Origin: an uncultured Pseudomonadota bacterium
GTDB taxonomy: Bacteria > Pseudomonadota > Gammaproteobacteria > Steroidobacterales > Steroidobacteraceae
DNA length: 64,000 nucleotides
Reading direction: 5' to 3'
NCBI GenBank assembly: GCA_946479515.1
Contig: CAMLGF010000010.1
Location: 1-64,000, forward strand
Made by a program: the position numbers and the translations under genes. Of this stretch, positions 28,217 to 37,429 are shown in pieces (position 1 is the stretch's first letter; each line of letters opens with the position of its first letter). A model generated the notes under the pieces. It had not been told where the DNA came from. It did not search any database and saw only the letters and a program-made list of their open reading frames with translations.

Positions 28217-30301
28217 GTGGCCGCTGCCAGCCAGAAATCCGCGATGAGCACGATGCTGCGTTCCGGCATCGGCGTGCCCGTGGGCCTCATGGCCATCCTG
28301 GCCATGATGATCCTGCCGCTGCCGCCCATCGTGCTGGACGTGCTCTTCACGTTCAACATCGCGCTGTCGCTGGTGATCGTGATGGCCGTGTTCCAGGTGC
28401 GGCGACCGCTGGAATTCGCGATCTTTCCCACCGTGCTGTTGCTGGTGACCTTGCTGCGCCTGGCGCTCAACGTCGCCTCGACGCGCGTCGTGCTCATGCA
28501 CGGACACGAGGGTTCGCACGCCGCCGGCAAGGTGATCGCAGCCTTCGGCGAATTCGTGATCGGCGGCAACTACGCCGTCGGTGCCGTGGTGTTCATCATC
28601 CTCACCATCATCAACTTCGTCGTGGTGACCAAGGGCGCGGGCCGTGTCTCGGAAGTGAGCGCGCGCTTCGCATTGGACGCCATGCCGGGCAAGCAGATGG
28701 CCATCGACGCCGATCTCAACGCCGGCATCATCACGCAGGAGCAGGCGCGTGAGCGCCGCGCCGAGGTGCGCGCCGAATCCGATTTCTATGGCTCCATGGA
28801 CGGCGCCAGCAAGTTCGTGCGCGGCGACGCCGTCGCCGGCATCCTGATCATGATCATCAACCTGGTCGGTGGCCTGCTGATCGGCACGATGATGCACGAC
28901 CTGCCGGCGGGCGAGGCCACCCGCAGCTACACGCTGCTGACCATCGGCGATGGCCTGGTGGCGCAGATCCCGGGACTGCTTCTGTCGGTCGCCGTGGCCA
29001 TCATCGTCACGCGCATCTCGCGCGAGCAGGACGTGGGCGTCGAGCTGGGCAGGCAGCTGTTCGGCCAGCCCAAGGCGCTGGCCGTCGCCGCGGCGGTGCT
29101 CGGCGTGCTGGGTGTGGTGCCGGGAATGCCGAATCTCATGTTCCTGTCGTTCGCCGCGCTCGCCGGCTGGGGTGCATGGCGACTGCATCGCAAGCTCAAT
29201 CAACCCGTGATCGAGGAGCAGCCACCCGAGCCCGAAACGCCGCCGCCGCCGCCCGAAGTGCAGGAGCTGTCGTGGGACGACGTGCGTCCGGTGGATGTCA
29301 TCGGTCTGGAGGTGGGCTATCGACTGGTGCCGCTGGTCGACAAGACCAAGGGCGGCGATCTGCTGGCGCGCATCCGCGGCATCCGCCGCAAGCTCACGCA
29401 GGAGCTCGGCTTCCTCGTGCAGGCCGTGCACATCCGCGACAACCTCGAGTTGGGACCCAACAGCTATCGCATCCGCCTCGCCGGCGTGGCCATCGGCGAA
29501 GCCGTGGTGCATCCGGAGCGCGAGCTCGCGATCAATCCGGGCCGCGTGTTCGGGCCGCTCAATGGCCTTGCCACGCGCGACCCGGCCTTCGGCATGGAGG
29601 CCACCTGGATCGAGCCCGCGATGCGCGAGCATGCGCAATCGCTCGGCTACACGGTGGTGGACGCGGCCACCGTGATCGCCACGCATCTCTCGCATCTCAT
29701 CCAGACGCATGCGCACGAGTTGTTCGGCCACGAAGAGGCGGAGCAGCTGCTGAAGTCACTGTCAAAGGCCGCGCCCAAGCTGGTGGAGGAACTGGTGCCC
29801 AAGGTGCTGCCGTTGGCCACAGTCGTTCGCGTCATGCAGGGCCTGCTGGCCGAGCGTGTGCCGATCCGCAACGTGCGCGCCATTGTCGAAGCGCTGGCGG
29901 AGGCGGGGCCGCGCTCCCAGGACACGCAGACGTTGATCGCGGCAGTCAGGGTTGCCCTGGGCCGGCAGATCGTCCAGGACATCGTCGGGCTCGCCGAAGA
30001 GTTGCCGGTCATCACACTTGAGCCCGATCTCGAGCGCCTACTGTCAAATGGCCTCGCAAATAACGGCTCGAGCCCCGGTCTCGAGCCCGGGCTGGCAGAG
30101 CGTTTGCAACGAGGTCTGCAGGACGCGGCCGCGCGTCAAGAACGTGGCGGTGAGCCGGCGGTGTTGCTGACACCACCGAACCTCCGGGCGGCGTTGGCGA
30201 GGTTCTTCCGCGTGAGTGTTCCCGGCCTGCACGTGCTGGCCTGGAACGAGGTGCCGGACAACCGCCGCGTCCGCATGGTGACCGCGGTCGGCAGCCGGTA
30301 G
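28217..30301 (+). CDS. flhA: Export-gate platform protein FlhA
   Basis: FlhA (694 residues) forms the nonameric platform that receives chaperone-substrate complexes. Eight membrane segments fill residues 1-330, with the FHIPEP region RLALNVASTRVVLMHGHEG and RVSEVSARFALDAMPGKQMA. The C-terminal half is the cytoplasmic ring with VIGLEVGYRLVPLVDK and LVPKVLPLATVVRVMQGLLA. The GTG at 28217 has GAGG upstream; an ATG at 28244 is the alternative. A Pro/Glu linker lies near 330-355. Confidence 0.96.
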   Translation: MAAASQKSAMSTMLRSGIGVPVGLMAILAMMILPLPPIVLDVLFTFNIALSLVIVMAVFQVRRPLEFAIFPTVLLLVTLLRLALNVASTRVVLMHGHEGSHAAGKVIAAFGEFVIGGNYAVGAVVFIILTIINFVVVTKGAGRVSEVSARFALDAMPGKQMAIDADLNAGIITQEQARERRAEVRAESDFYGSMDGASKFVRGDAVAGILIMIINLVGGLLIGTMMHDLPAGEATRSYTLLTIGDGLVAQIPGLLLSVAVAIIVTRISREQDVGVELGRQLFGQPKALAVAAAVLGVLGVVPGMPNLMFLSFAALAGWGAWRLHRKLNQPVIEEQPPEPETPPPPPEVQELSWDDVRPVDVIGLEVGYRLVPLVDKTKGGDLLARIRGIRRKLTQELGFLVQAVHIRDNLELGPNSYRIRLAGVAIGEAVVHPERELAINPGRVFGPLNGLATRDPAFGMEATWIEPAMREHAQSLGYTVVDAATVIATHLSHLIQTHAHELFGHEEAEQLLKSLSKAAPKLVEELVPKVLPLATVVRVMQGLLAERVPIRNVRAIVEALAEAGPRSQDTQTLIAAVRVALGRQIVQDIVGLAEELPVITLEPDLERLLSNGLANNGSSPGLEPGLAERLQRGLQDAAARQERGGEPAVLLTPPNLRAALARFFRVSVPGLHVLAWNEVPDNRRVRMVTAVGSR

Positions 30302-30315
30302 TTGGAGAAGACTGA

Positions 30316-31737
30316 ATGAAGATCCAGAGATACATGGCCAAGGACATGCGCAGCGCGCTCGCGCAGGTGCGTGCCGCCTTGGGTGAGGATGCCGTGATCC
30401 TCTCGTCCGGCCGTATCGGCGACGAGGTGGAAGTGGTCGCGGCCATGGACTTCGAGGCCGTGCAGCAAGTTGCGGCCCAGGCGATCGATGCGTCGGCGAC
30501 GCATGCCGGGCACGGGCGAACGGCGAATCGCACGAGCACCGGCGGCGCCAGCCGCGCGCCGGCCACGCCGACCCACGCGGCCCGCAACGCCGTGCCGGAC
30601 GAGCGGTTCGCCGCGCGTCCGGGCCGGATCGACGTGCGCGTCGACGACGATGACGCTGCCGCCCAGGCCGTTGCCGCCGATGCCCAAGCCCTCGATGCCC
30701 GGGGCGGGCGCGAACCGGCACGGGCGGCCGCGCGTCGCGCCTCGTCGCAGATTTCCGAGGATCTGTCGCCGGCCTTCGCCGCGCCGGAACCGCTGCCCTC
30801 GGGTTCCGAAGCGCAGGCCGCGCTGGCCAGCGAGATGAAAGACATGCGCCGACTGCTCGAGGCGCAGCTCGCGACGCTCACCTGGAACGACTTCCAGCGC
30901 CGCTCGCCGGTGCAGGCCGCCATGCACAAGGAGCTGGCGCAGCTCGGCATGAGCAGCGACCTTTCGCACTCGCTGGTGCGCAAGATTCCCACCGGGCTCG
31001 GTTTCTCCGCGGCCCGCCGCTTCGCGCTCGCCACCATCGCGCGCACGGTGCAGGTCACCGGCGATCGCTGGCTGGAGAAGGGCGGCATCGTCGCCTTTGC
31101 CGGTCCCGCCGGCGCCGGCAAGACCACGCTGCTGGCCAAGCTCGCCGCGCGCTGGGTGATGCGCCACGGCCCGCGCCGCATCGCCATGATTTCGGCCGAC
31201 TCGGTGCGCATTGGCGCGCACGAGCAGTTCCACACGCTCGGGCGACTGCTGGGCGTGACCACGCACAACGTGTTCGACGTCGCCGAACTACCCGAATTGC
31301 TTTACGAGCTGCGCAATTGCCAGTTCGTGATGATCGATACCGCGGGCACGAGTCCGCGCGACCCGGAGCTGGCGCGCCAGTTGCGGTTGCTCAGCCAGAT
31401 GCAGGCCAGCATCGAGACCTCGCTGGTATTGCCGGCGAGCACGCAGGCCGGCGCCATCGACGAGGTGGTACAGCGCTTCGCGCTCGCGCGGCCGACCTCC
31501 TGCTGCATCACCAAGATCGATGAGGCCATGAATCTCGGTGGCATGTTGTCCGCGCTCATCCGCCACAAGCTCGCCGCCGCCTACGTGAGCGACGGCCAGC
31601 GGGTGCCCGAGGACCTCGCACCGGCGCGTGCGCACCAGCTGGTGAGCAAGGCCGTGGAGATCGCCAGCCACAACGGCAACACCGCCGATGACGAAGTCAT
31701 GCAGAGAAGGATTTCAGGAGCCAGGAATGGCCGCTAA
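30316..31737 (+). CDS. flhF: Polar flagellar placement GTPase FlhF
   Basis: FlhF (473 residues) is an SRP-type GTPase that recruits the first flagellar parts to the cell pole. It opens with MKIQRYMAKDMRSALAQVRA, the B-domain signature. The middle (about 85-170) is Ala/Arg-rich linker. The GTPase has G1 GPAGAGKTT at 263-271, IDTAGTSPRDPELARQLRLL around G3, and TKIDE as G4. It overlaps flhG by 11 bases. Presence of flhF with flhG indicates polar flagellation. Confidence 0.95.
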   Translation: MKIQRYMAKDMRSALAQVRAALGEDAVILSSGRIGDEVEVVAAMDFEAVQQVAAQAIDASATHAGHGRTANRTSTGGASRAPATPTHAARNAVPDERFAARPGRIDVRVDDDDAAAQAVAADAQALDARGGREPARAAARRASSQISEDLSPAFAAPEPLPSGSEAQAALASEMKDMRRLLEAQLATLTWNDFQRRSPVQAAMHKELAQLGMSSDLSHSLVRKIPTGLGFSAARRFALATIARTVQVTGDRWLEKGGIVAFAGPAGAGKTTLLAKLAARWVMRHGPRRIAMISADSVRIGAHEQFHTLGRLLGVTTHNVFDVAELPELLYELRNCQFVMIDTAGTSPRDPELARQLRLLSQMQASIETSLVLPASTQAGAIDEVVQRFALARPTSCCITKIDEAMNLGGMLSALIRHKLAAAYVSDGQRVPEDLAPARAHQLVSKAVEIASHNGNTADDEVMQRRISGARNGR

Positions 31738-32608
31738 CCAGTCACCTTCCGGTACGTTCGAGCGATTCGGCGTGCACCCGAACCCGGTTCAGGTCATCGC
31801 CGTCACCGGCGGCAAGGGCGGCGTCGGCAAGACCACGGTGGCGGTGAATCTCGCCGCGTCGCTGGCCTCGCGCGGCAAGGAAGTGATGCTGCTCGACGGC
31901 GATCTCGGGCTCGCCAACGTGGACGTCTTCCTCGGCATCACGCCCCGACTGACCCTGGCCGACGTGCTCGCGGGCACCTGCTCGCTCGAGGAGGCCGTCA
32001 TGGACACGCCGCAGGGCTTCAAGGTCGTGCCGGCGGCCTCGGGCATCGCGCAGCTCGCCGAGCTCGACACGATGACCCATCTCGGCCTGGTGCGCGCCTT
32101 CGGCGACATCAGCACCCGCCTGGACGTCATGGTGGTGGACACCGCGCCCGGCATTGCCGGCTCCGTGCTGCAGTTCTCGCAGGCGGCGCAGCAGGTGCTG
32201 GTGGTGATCTGCGACGAGCCGGCTTCGCTCACCGATGCGTATGCGCTCATAAAGATCCTGAGCCGCGATCACGGCGTGAAGCAGTTCCGCGTGCTGGTGA
32301 ACCAGGTGCGCGGGCGGGGCTTGGGCCAGGCGCTGTTCCAGCGCTTCGAGCGCGTGGTCAACCGCTTCCTGCAGGTCGAGCTGGATTATGTCGGCGAGAT
32401 TCCCGAAGACCCGTTCTTGCGGCGCGCAATCCGTGAACAGCGTCCCGTTGTGACCGGTTACCCGACCTGCCCTTCGGCCGTGGCTCTCAAGACGCTCGCG
32501 CTGCGGGCCGATATGTGGCCAGTGGCGGAAGGGCCCAGAGGCAACGTGGAGTTTTTCGTAGAGCGCCTGATCAGGCGACCGTCGGTTCGCCTCGAGGTGG
32601 TCCGATGA
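31727..32608 (+). CDS. flhG: Flagellar number regulator FlhG (FleN)
   Basis: FlhG (293 residues) is a MinD-type ATPase that limits flagellar number, in Pseudomonas by restraining FleQ. It has the deviant Walker A GGKGGVGKT (Lys30 and Lys35), MLLDGDLGLANVDVFLGITP and VVDTAPGIAG. The C-terminus is basic and could bind membrane. Upstream codons in frame lie within flhF, and AGGAG precedes the ATG at 31727. The FleQ-like target lacks the FleQ N-terminal domain. It overlaps fliA by 4 bases. Confidence 0.94.
   Translation: MAANQSPSGTFERFGVHPNPVQVIAVTGGKGGVGKTTVAVNLAASLASRGKEVMLLDGDLGLANVDVFLGITPRLTLADVLAGTCSLEEAVMDTPQGFKVVPAASGIAQLAELDTMTHLGLVRAFGDISTRLDVMVVDTAPGIAGSVLQFSQAAQQVLVVICDEPASLTDAYALIKILSRDHGVKQFRVLVNQVRGRGLGQALFQRFERVVNRFLQVELDYVGEIPEDPFLRRAIREQRPVVTGYPTCPSAVALKTLALRADMWPVAEGPRGNVEFFVERLIRRPSVRLEVVR
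32487..32514 (+). promoter_or_regulatory. Weak internal sigma-28 promoter before fliA
   Basis: TCAAGACG and GCCGATAT occur in the 3' part of flhG with 12 instead of 11 bases between. It is about 90 bases before fliA and could permit self-activation. The spacing is off by one, so confidence is low. Confidence 0.3.
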
Positions 32609-33324
32609 GCGGAGTCAGCGCCTACAGCCAGCGCGCCAGTGCCCGGGAAACCGAAGCGCTGGTCATGCGCCATGCCGAACTGGTCAAGCGCATCGCCTAC
32701 CACCTGGCCGGCAGGTTGCCGGCGTCGGTCGAGGTCGACGATCTGATCCAGGCCGGCATGCTCGGGCTGCTCGAAGCCGCGTCGAATTATTCCGCCGGTC
32801 GTGGGGCGAGTTTCGAAACCTACGCCGGCATCCGTATCCGTGGCGCCATGCTCGACGGCTTGCGGAAGCTCGATTGGGCGCCGCGCTCGGTGCATCGCAA
32901 GGCGCGCGCCGTGGCCAATGCCATCCGCGAACTGGAGGCCGAGATCGGCCGCGAGGCGCGCGACATGGACGTGGCGCAGAAGATGGGTGTGTCGCTCGAC
33001 GAGTATCACAAGATCGTCGAGGACGCGGCGGGTTGCCAGATCGCCAGCCTCACCACCGAGGAAGGCGAGATCAATGCCACCGACCCGGAAGCGGATCCGT
33101 TCCGCGACGTGATGGACGAGAGGTTTCGCGAGGCGCTGACCGAGGCGATCTCCGGTCTTCCGGACCGTGAGCGCACCGTGATGTCGCTGTACTACGACGA
33201 CGAGCTGAATCTCAAGGAGATCGGCGCGGTGCTCAAGGTGAGCGAATCGCGCATCTGCCAGATCCACGGCCAGGCGCTGTCGCGCCTGCAGGCGCGGCTC
33301 TCCGGCTGGCGCGAGAGACTCTAG
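32605..33324 (+). CDS. fliA: Flagellar sigma factor FliA (sigma-28)
   Basis: FliA (239 residues) directs RNA polymerase to late flagellar genes. Region 2 has [20 protein letters not shown] and [20 protein letters not shown] with [11 protein letters not shown]; region 4 has [20 protein letters not shown] and the helix-turn-helix [20 protein letters not shown]. The start overlaps the flhG stop (ATGA). Its own targets in the window are the TCAAG-N-CCGATA promoters before flgK, fliC, fliS and the second HDOD gene. Confidence 0.96.
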   Translation: MSGVSAYSQRASARETEALVMRHAELVKRIAYHLAGRLPASVEVDDLIQAGMLGLLEAASNYSAGRGASFETYAGIRIRGAMLDGLRKLDWAPRSVHRKARAVANAIRELEAEIGREARDMDVAQKMGVSLDEYHKIVEDAAGCQIASLTTEEGEINATDPEADPFRDVMDERFREALTEAISGLPDRERTVMSLYYDDELNLKEIGAVLKVSESRICQIHGQALSRLQARLSGWRERL

Positions 33325-33355
33325 AGGCAGAGTGGGTGAGAGGAGGAGTGACAAG

Positions 33356-33745
33356 ATGAGCAACAGCATGAAATTCCTGGTCGTCGACGATTTCTCGACC
33401 ATGCGCCGCATCGTGAAGAACTGCCTGCAGGAGCTCGGCTACACGGACATCACCGAGGCCGACGACGGCAACACGGCGTTGCCGATGCTGAAGTCCGGCA
33501 ACTTCGAGTTCCTGATCACCGACTGGAACATGCCCGGCATGCCGGGGCTCGAGCTGCTCAAGGCGGTGCGCGCCGATGCCAAGCTCGCCAAGCTGCCGGT
33601 GCTCATGCTCACGGCCGAGGCGAAGCGCGAGCAGATCATCGAGGCCGCGCAGGCGGGCGTGAGTGGCTACGTGATCAAACCTTTCACGGCGGTCACGCTC
33701 AAGGAAAAAATCGACAAGATCCTCGCCGGCAAGGCCGCGGCCTGA
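33356..33745 (+). CDS. cheY: Chemotaxis response regulator CheY (first copy)
   Basis: CheY (129 residues) carries the signal to FliM. It has the acidic pair Asp11-Asp12, phosphorylated Asp56 in TDWNMPG, Thr86 in LMLTAEA and Lys108 in [18 protein letters not shown] is close to motor-binding CheY of Pseudomonas and Vibrio. The ATG at 33356 follows AGGAGG; a GTG 24 bases earlier is unlikely. Its place before cheZ, after fliA, makes this the motor CheY. Confidence 0.96.
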   Translation: MSNSMKFLVVDDFSTMRRIVKNCLQELGYTDITEADDGNTALPMLKSGNFEFLITDWNMPGMPGLELLKAVRADAKLAKLPVLMLTAEAKREQIIEAAQAGVSGYVIKPFTAVTLKEKIDKILAGKAAA

Positions 33746-33767
33746 GGGCCGCAGCCTCCCCACGCCC

Positions 33768-34535
33768 ATGGCGCCGGTCGACCTGTCCAACGCGCAAATG
33801 CGCGAAAAATACGGTGCGCTGGTCGCGGCCCTGCAGGGCGCCGTCGAAGCCGGCGACGAAGCCGCATTCCGTGGCGCCTTCGAGTTGCTGCGCGAACAGC
33901 TCAGTGTCGAATTCATGCCGGAGCTCAAGCGGCTGACGGCCTCGGCCGAGTCGGCGCTGGCGCGTTTCCGTGAGCGGGCGCGCATCGATGCGCTGGCCGA
34001 CCAGGAAGTGCCGGATGCGCGCAAGCGCCTGGCGCACGTGGTCAAGCTCACCGATGAGGCCGCGCACCGCACGCTGGATCTCGTGGAGAAGTCCGGGCCG
34101 CTGGTCGAACAGACCGCGCGCGAGGCCGCCGAACTGCTCGAGGCGTGGAGCGCCTACGGCAGCCGCGATTGCGCCGGCAACTCGCTCTGGCCCGAGCGCA
34201 CGCTGAGCTTCCTGGAGCGATCGCTCACCGACGCCGACCGGGTGCGTTCGCTGCTCTCGGAGATGCTGATGGCCCAGGGCTACCAGGACATCACCGGGCA
34301 GATCATCCGCAGCGTGATCGCGCTGGTGGGCGAAATCGAAATGGTGCTCGGCCAGCTGGTCGCGCTCTCCAATGGCGAGGACACGCGCCGCATGCCGGCG
34401 CTCAAACTACCGTCGCCGAACGGATCGCTGCACTCGGGGCTCGGCCCGCAGGTGCCGGGCCTGAGTTCGGCGGGCGACGCGGTGGCCGGACAGGACGACA
34501 TCGACGCGCTGCTGGCCAGCATGGGTGGCTCGTAA
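33768..34535 (+). CDS. cheZ: CheY-P phosphatase CheZ
   Basis: CheZ (255 residues) removes phosphate from CheY. The long helical hairpin includes the catalytic motif QDITGQ, with Asp174 and Gln178 in the D-x-x-x-Q spacing. The extreme C-terminus GQDDIDALLASMGGS is the CheY-P docking peptide, joined by a Pro/Gly/Ser-rich linker. Both elements are complete. It lies 22 bases after cheY. Confidence 0.95.
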   Translation: MAPVDLSNAQMREKYGALVAALQGAVEAGDEAAFRGAFELLREQLSVEFMPELKRLTASAESALARFRERARIDALADQEVPDARKRLAHVVKLTDEAAHRTLDLVEKSGPLVEQTAREAAELLEAWSAYGSRDCAGNSLWPERTLSFLERSLTDADRVRSLLSEMLMAQGYQDITGQIIRSVIALVGEIEMVLGQLVALSNGEDTRRMPALKLPSPNGSLHSGLGPQVPGLSSAGDAVAGQDDIDALLASMGGS

Positions 34536-34544
34536 GGAGCGCCC

Positions 34545-35285
34545 GTGGACATACTTTCCGCCATCGGCTTCATCCTGGCCCTGGTCGCGGTGCTGGTGGG
34601 CGCCGTGCTCAAGGGGGCGGGCATCCATGCATTGCTGTCGGCCGCCGCGTTCATGATCGTGGTGGTGGGCACGGTGGCCGCGATCTTCATCCAGACGCCG
34701 CTGCCGGTGTTCAAGCACGCGATGAGCCGGTTCTCCTGGGTGATCAAGCCGCCACCGCTCAGGGGCGAAGAGCTCATCCGCAAGATAGTCGAGTGGAGCA
34801 ACATCGCGCGCAAGCAGGGCCTGCTCGGTCTGGAGCCGCTGGCCGAGCGCGAAGAGGACCCGTTCGTACGCCGCGGGCTTCAGCTGGTGGTCGATGGCGG
34901 CGAGCCGGAGAACATCCGCGCCATTCTCGAAGTGGAGATGGACGTGCGCGAGCATGCCGACACGCGCGCGGCCAAGGTCTACGAGGGCATGGGCATCTAT
35001 TCGCCCACGCTCGGCATCATCGGCGCGGTGCTCGGGCTCATGGCCGTGATGCAGAACCTGGCGGATCCCTCCAAGCTGGGCCATGGCATCGCGGCGGCGT
35101 TCACCGCCACCGTGTACGGCATCGGTCTCGCCAACCTGTTCTTCCTGCCGATCGCCGGCAAGCTCAAGGGCATCGTCGCCGAGCAGACGCAGATGCGTGA
35201 GCTCGTCATCGAGGGCGTGGTGTCCATCGTGCTTGGCGAGAACCCACGCGCCATCGAATCCAAGCTGCACGGATTCTTGCATTAA
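34545..35285 (+). CDS. motC: Flagellar stator protein MotA/MotC
   Basis: This 246-residue stator subunit has four membrane segments at about 3-20, 28-48, 150-170 and 180-200. The motif GIYSPTLGIIGAVLGLMAVM includes the proline needed for torque, and the charged cytoplasmic loop has FVRRGLQLVVDGGEPENI. Length and the HFLH end suit MotC of the Pseudomonas polar system. It starts at a GTG 9 bases after cheZ. The downstream gap to the partner gene is filled by a repeat-like element. Confidence 0.93.
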   Translation: MDILSAIGFILALVAVLVGAVLKGAGIHALLSAAAFMIVVVGTVAAIFIQTPLPVFKHAMSRFSWVIKPPPLRGEELIRKIVEWSNIARKQGLLGLEPLAEREEDPFVRRGLQLVVDGGEPENIRAILEVEMDVREHADTRAAKVYEGMGIYSPTLGIIGAVLGLMAVMQNLADPSKLGHGIAAAFTATVYGIGLANLFFLPIAGKLKGIVAEQTQMRELVIEGVVSIVLGENPRAIESKLHGFLH

Positions 35286-35390
35286 TGGGGACATTCCTGA
35301 TTTGCAGCAAATGGGGACGCGCCTCAATCGGCACTGATGCGCTGCGAGGTCCGACCCCCTTTCCAGGAAATAGGGAGTGACCCCGATCTC
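35286..35390 (+). repeat. REP-like element between motC and motD
   Basis: This 105-base stretch starts with AATGGGGACATTCC, repeats AATGGGGACG, and then has GGTCCGACCCCCTTTCC opposed by AAATAGGGAGTGACCCC as an imperfect hairpin. TGGGGAC/GGTC-CCC patterns of this kind are common in dispersed REP elements mobilised by RAYT transposases. No transposase is nearby. It contains or displaces the usual ribosome site of the next gene. The identification is inference from the pattern. Confidence 0.5.
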
Positions 35391-36482
35391 ATGGGCCGCC
35401 GCAAGAAAAAGCACGAGGAGCATGCCAACCACGAGGCGTGGGCCATCCCGTACGGCGACCTGATCACGCTGCTGCTGGCGTTCTTCGTGGTGATGTACGC
35501 CATCTCGTCGATCAACGAAGGCAAGTTCCGCGTGCTCTCGGATTCGCTGAACGCGGCATTCCGCGGCAATCCCACCACCTTCGAGCCGGTGCAGATCGGC
35601 GAGAAGGCGCGCGGCACCGGCGCGGACATGGAGATGTCCATCATGACGCCTTCGCAGATCTCCGGCCGGCCGCGCTCTCTCGTGGAGGCGGTGCGCATCG
35701 ATGGCGTGGACGGCAGAGGCGCCGGCGCCTCGCCGCTGCCCGGCGCCGGCCAGACCGGTCATGCGCAGCCGCTGACGATCGAAGGCCACCCCATGGCCGC
35801 CCAGCTGGCGCAGGTCGCCGACGAGCTGCAGGACGCGCTGCAGACACTGGTCGATGCCGATCTGGTCGCCGTGCGCCGCCACCAGTTCTGGCTGGAAGTC
35901 GAAGTGCGCAGCGACATCCTCTTTCCGAGCGGCGTGGCCACGCTCTCCGACGAAGCCTATCCGGCGCTCGATGCGCTCGCGGCGACGCTCCTGAAGTATC
36001 CCAACCCGCTGCGAGTCGAAGGCCATACCGACGATCGACCGATCAACACGCGCTACTACCCGTCGAACTGGGAGCTGTCCGCTGCGCGCGCCGCGAGCGT
36101 GGTGCATCGCTTCCAGCGCGCCGGCATCGCCGCCTCGCGGCTGTCGGTGATCGGCTTCGGCGAATTCCGCCCTGCGGCGCCCAATGACACGCCGGCGGGC
36201 CGCAACGCCAATCGTCGCGTGGTGGTGGTCATCCTCTCGGGTGACGGCGCGCCCGCGCCGTCCGATGCCGCCGGCATGGCGGATGAGGCCAGCCGCGCCG
36301 CCCAGCCCACCGCGCTGCCGCCGCTGGCAGCCGGTGCGAGCGGCGTTGTCCAGAACGATTCCAGCGCGACGGAAGCCACCGCCGCCGCCGCACCGGACGC
36401 CGCCGCGAACGGCGTTGGCACGGAAACTGCTCCTCTACCCGTAACTGTGGGTACAGGCGGCGGAAATCCGTCGCGGGAGTAG
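35391..36482 (+). CDS. motD: Flagellar stator protein MotB/MotD
   Basis: MotD (363 residues) anchors the stator to peptidoglycan. The helix at about 20-42 has YGDLITLLLAFFVVMYA with the proton-binding Asp; the OmpA-like domain has VEGHTDDRPINTRYYPSNWE and LSAARAASVVHRFQRAGIAA. The C-terminal 80 residues are an Ala-rich tail. I take the ATG at 35391 because MGRRKKKHEEHANHEAWAIP is the family N-terminus; GGGAG is 13 bases upstream, which is unusually far, and an upstream ATG at 35337 lies inside the repeat. Confidence 0.92.
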   Translation: MGRRKKKHEEHANHEAWAIPYGDLITLLLAFFVVMYAISSINEGKFRVLSDSLNAAFRGNPTTFEPVQIGEKARGTGADMEMSIMTPSQISGRPRSLVEAVRIDGVDGRGAGASPLPGAGQTGHAQPLTIEGHPMAAQLAQVADELQDALQTLVDADLVAVRRHQFWLEVEVRSDILFPSGVATLSDEAYPALDALAATLLKYPNPLRVEGHTDDRPINTRYYPSNWELSAARAASVVHRFQRAGIAASRLSVIGFGEFRPAAPNDTPAGRNANRRVVVVILSGDGAPAPSDAAGMADEASRAAQPTALPPLAAGASGVVQNDSSATEATAAAAPDAAANGVGTETAPLPVTVGTGGGNPSRE

Positions 36483-36484
36483 TC

Positions 36485-36937
36485 ATGACCGAGCAAACAT
36501 TCGGGGTCCTGGAGATCCTTCTCCTGGGTCTGCGGGCCTTCGGCCTGTTCGCCGCCTTCGCGGGGTTCGCCTGGGCGCTGATGCGCATGCGGCGTGAACA
36601 CGCCGAGCAGATGGAGAAGGTGGTCGAGTCGCAGCGCGCGCTGGCAACGCAGAACGAGGCCCTGTCGGAACGCGTGGCCGCGCTCGCGACGCTGGTCGCC
36701 TCACTACCGCGCCGCGCCGAACCCCTAAGCGAGATCCCGCCGCCGCCGCGCATGAGCGCGCCGCGCCGCGATTCCGGCGTGCGCAGCTACGAAACCGCCA
36801 AGCGTCTGGCGCGCTCCGGCGCCAGCGTCGAAGAAATCATCGCCTCGAGCGGCGTGGCCGGTTCGGAGGCACGACTGCTCCGCCGCCTGCATGCCCACCC
36901 GGCAACCCATGACGCGCGCCGCGATGACGCTGCCTGA
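36485..36937 (+). CDS. DUF2802 motility-cluster protein
   Basis: The 150-residue product has one membrane helix at about 10-32 and then a coiled coil (HAEQMEKVVESQRALATQNE). The C-terminal block SYETAKRLARSGASVEEIIA is the DUF2802 core, found next to stator and chemotaxis genes in Pseudomonas and relatives. Its function is unknown; the Arg-x-x-SGAS-xEE-I pattern looks like a small helix-turn-helix. It is 2 bases after motD, so it is in the same operon. Confidence 0.8.
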   Translation: MTEQTFGVLEILLLGLRAFGLFAAFAGFAWALMRMRREHAEQMEKVVESQRALATQNEALSERVAALATLVASLPRRAEPLSEIPPPPRMSAPRRDSGVRSYETAKRLARSGASVEEIIASSGVAGSEARLLRRLHAHPATHDARRDDAA

Positions 36938-36946
36938 GGCCAAACC

Positions 36947-37429
36947 ATGCCTGCAACTGTGAAGCGGGTCGCCAAGCGCCGCTCAAAGAAGAAGACCTCC
37001 CGGCCGACAACCAGAAGCGCGACCGCGAAGCGCACGATGGTTCCGGAGATTGTCGAATCCATGTCCGTTGCAGTGAGCGCCCCGGCCAGGCCCGCGGTCG
37101 CGCCGACCGCCAATCCGCTGGCGTCCGGCAAAGTCGTACTCGGTGCGTCGTGCACCATTCACGAAGCCGCGGCGCTGCGTTCGCACCTGCTCGCCCAGGC
37201 CGCTCATCCAGGCCCCTACGAGTTGGACGGCAGCGCCGTGCAGCAGATAGACACCGCCGGCCTGCAGCTGGTGGTCGCCTTCGCGCTCGATTGCCTGGAG
37301 AAGGGCGTGCACTACGTGTGGACCGGCCGCTCGCCGGCGCTCGAAGAGGCCATCCGCACGCTCGGCGTCGGCGCGCTGCTCGAGAGCCCGGGCGCCGCCA
37401 CGAACTATTCCGCGCCGGGGGCCGCATGA
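36947..37429 (+). CDS. STAS-domain protein with basic N-terminal tail
   Basis: A 160-residue protein with a STAS fold in the last 100 residues (LGASCTIHEAAALRSHLLAQ, LDGSAVQQIDTAGLQLVVAF, GVHYVWTGRSPALEEAIRTL). STAS proteins act as anti-sigma antagonists or chemotaxis scaffolds. The usual phosphorylated Ser position reads IDTAGLQ, so Thr is the possible site. The first 30 residues are very rich in Lys/Arg/Thr, like a histone H1 tail. The stop overlaps cheA (ATGA), so it belongs to the chemosensory operon. A start at ATG 37038 would remove the basic tail. Confidence 0.75.
   Translation: MPATVKRVAKRRSKKKTSRPTTRSATAKRTMVPEIVESMSVAVSAPARPAVAPTANPLASGKVVLGASCTIHEAAALRSHLLAQAAHPGPYELDGSAVQQIDTAGLQLVVAFALDCLEKGVHYVWTGRSPALEEAIRTLGVGALLESPGAATNYSAPGAA

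Noticed and set aside
36434..36457. The palindrome TACCC/GGGTA near the end of motD as a terminator.
   Set aside because: The stem is only 5 bp with an 8-base loop, no T-run follows, and the next gene starts within 40 bases.
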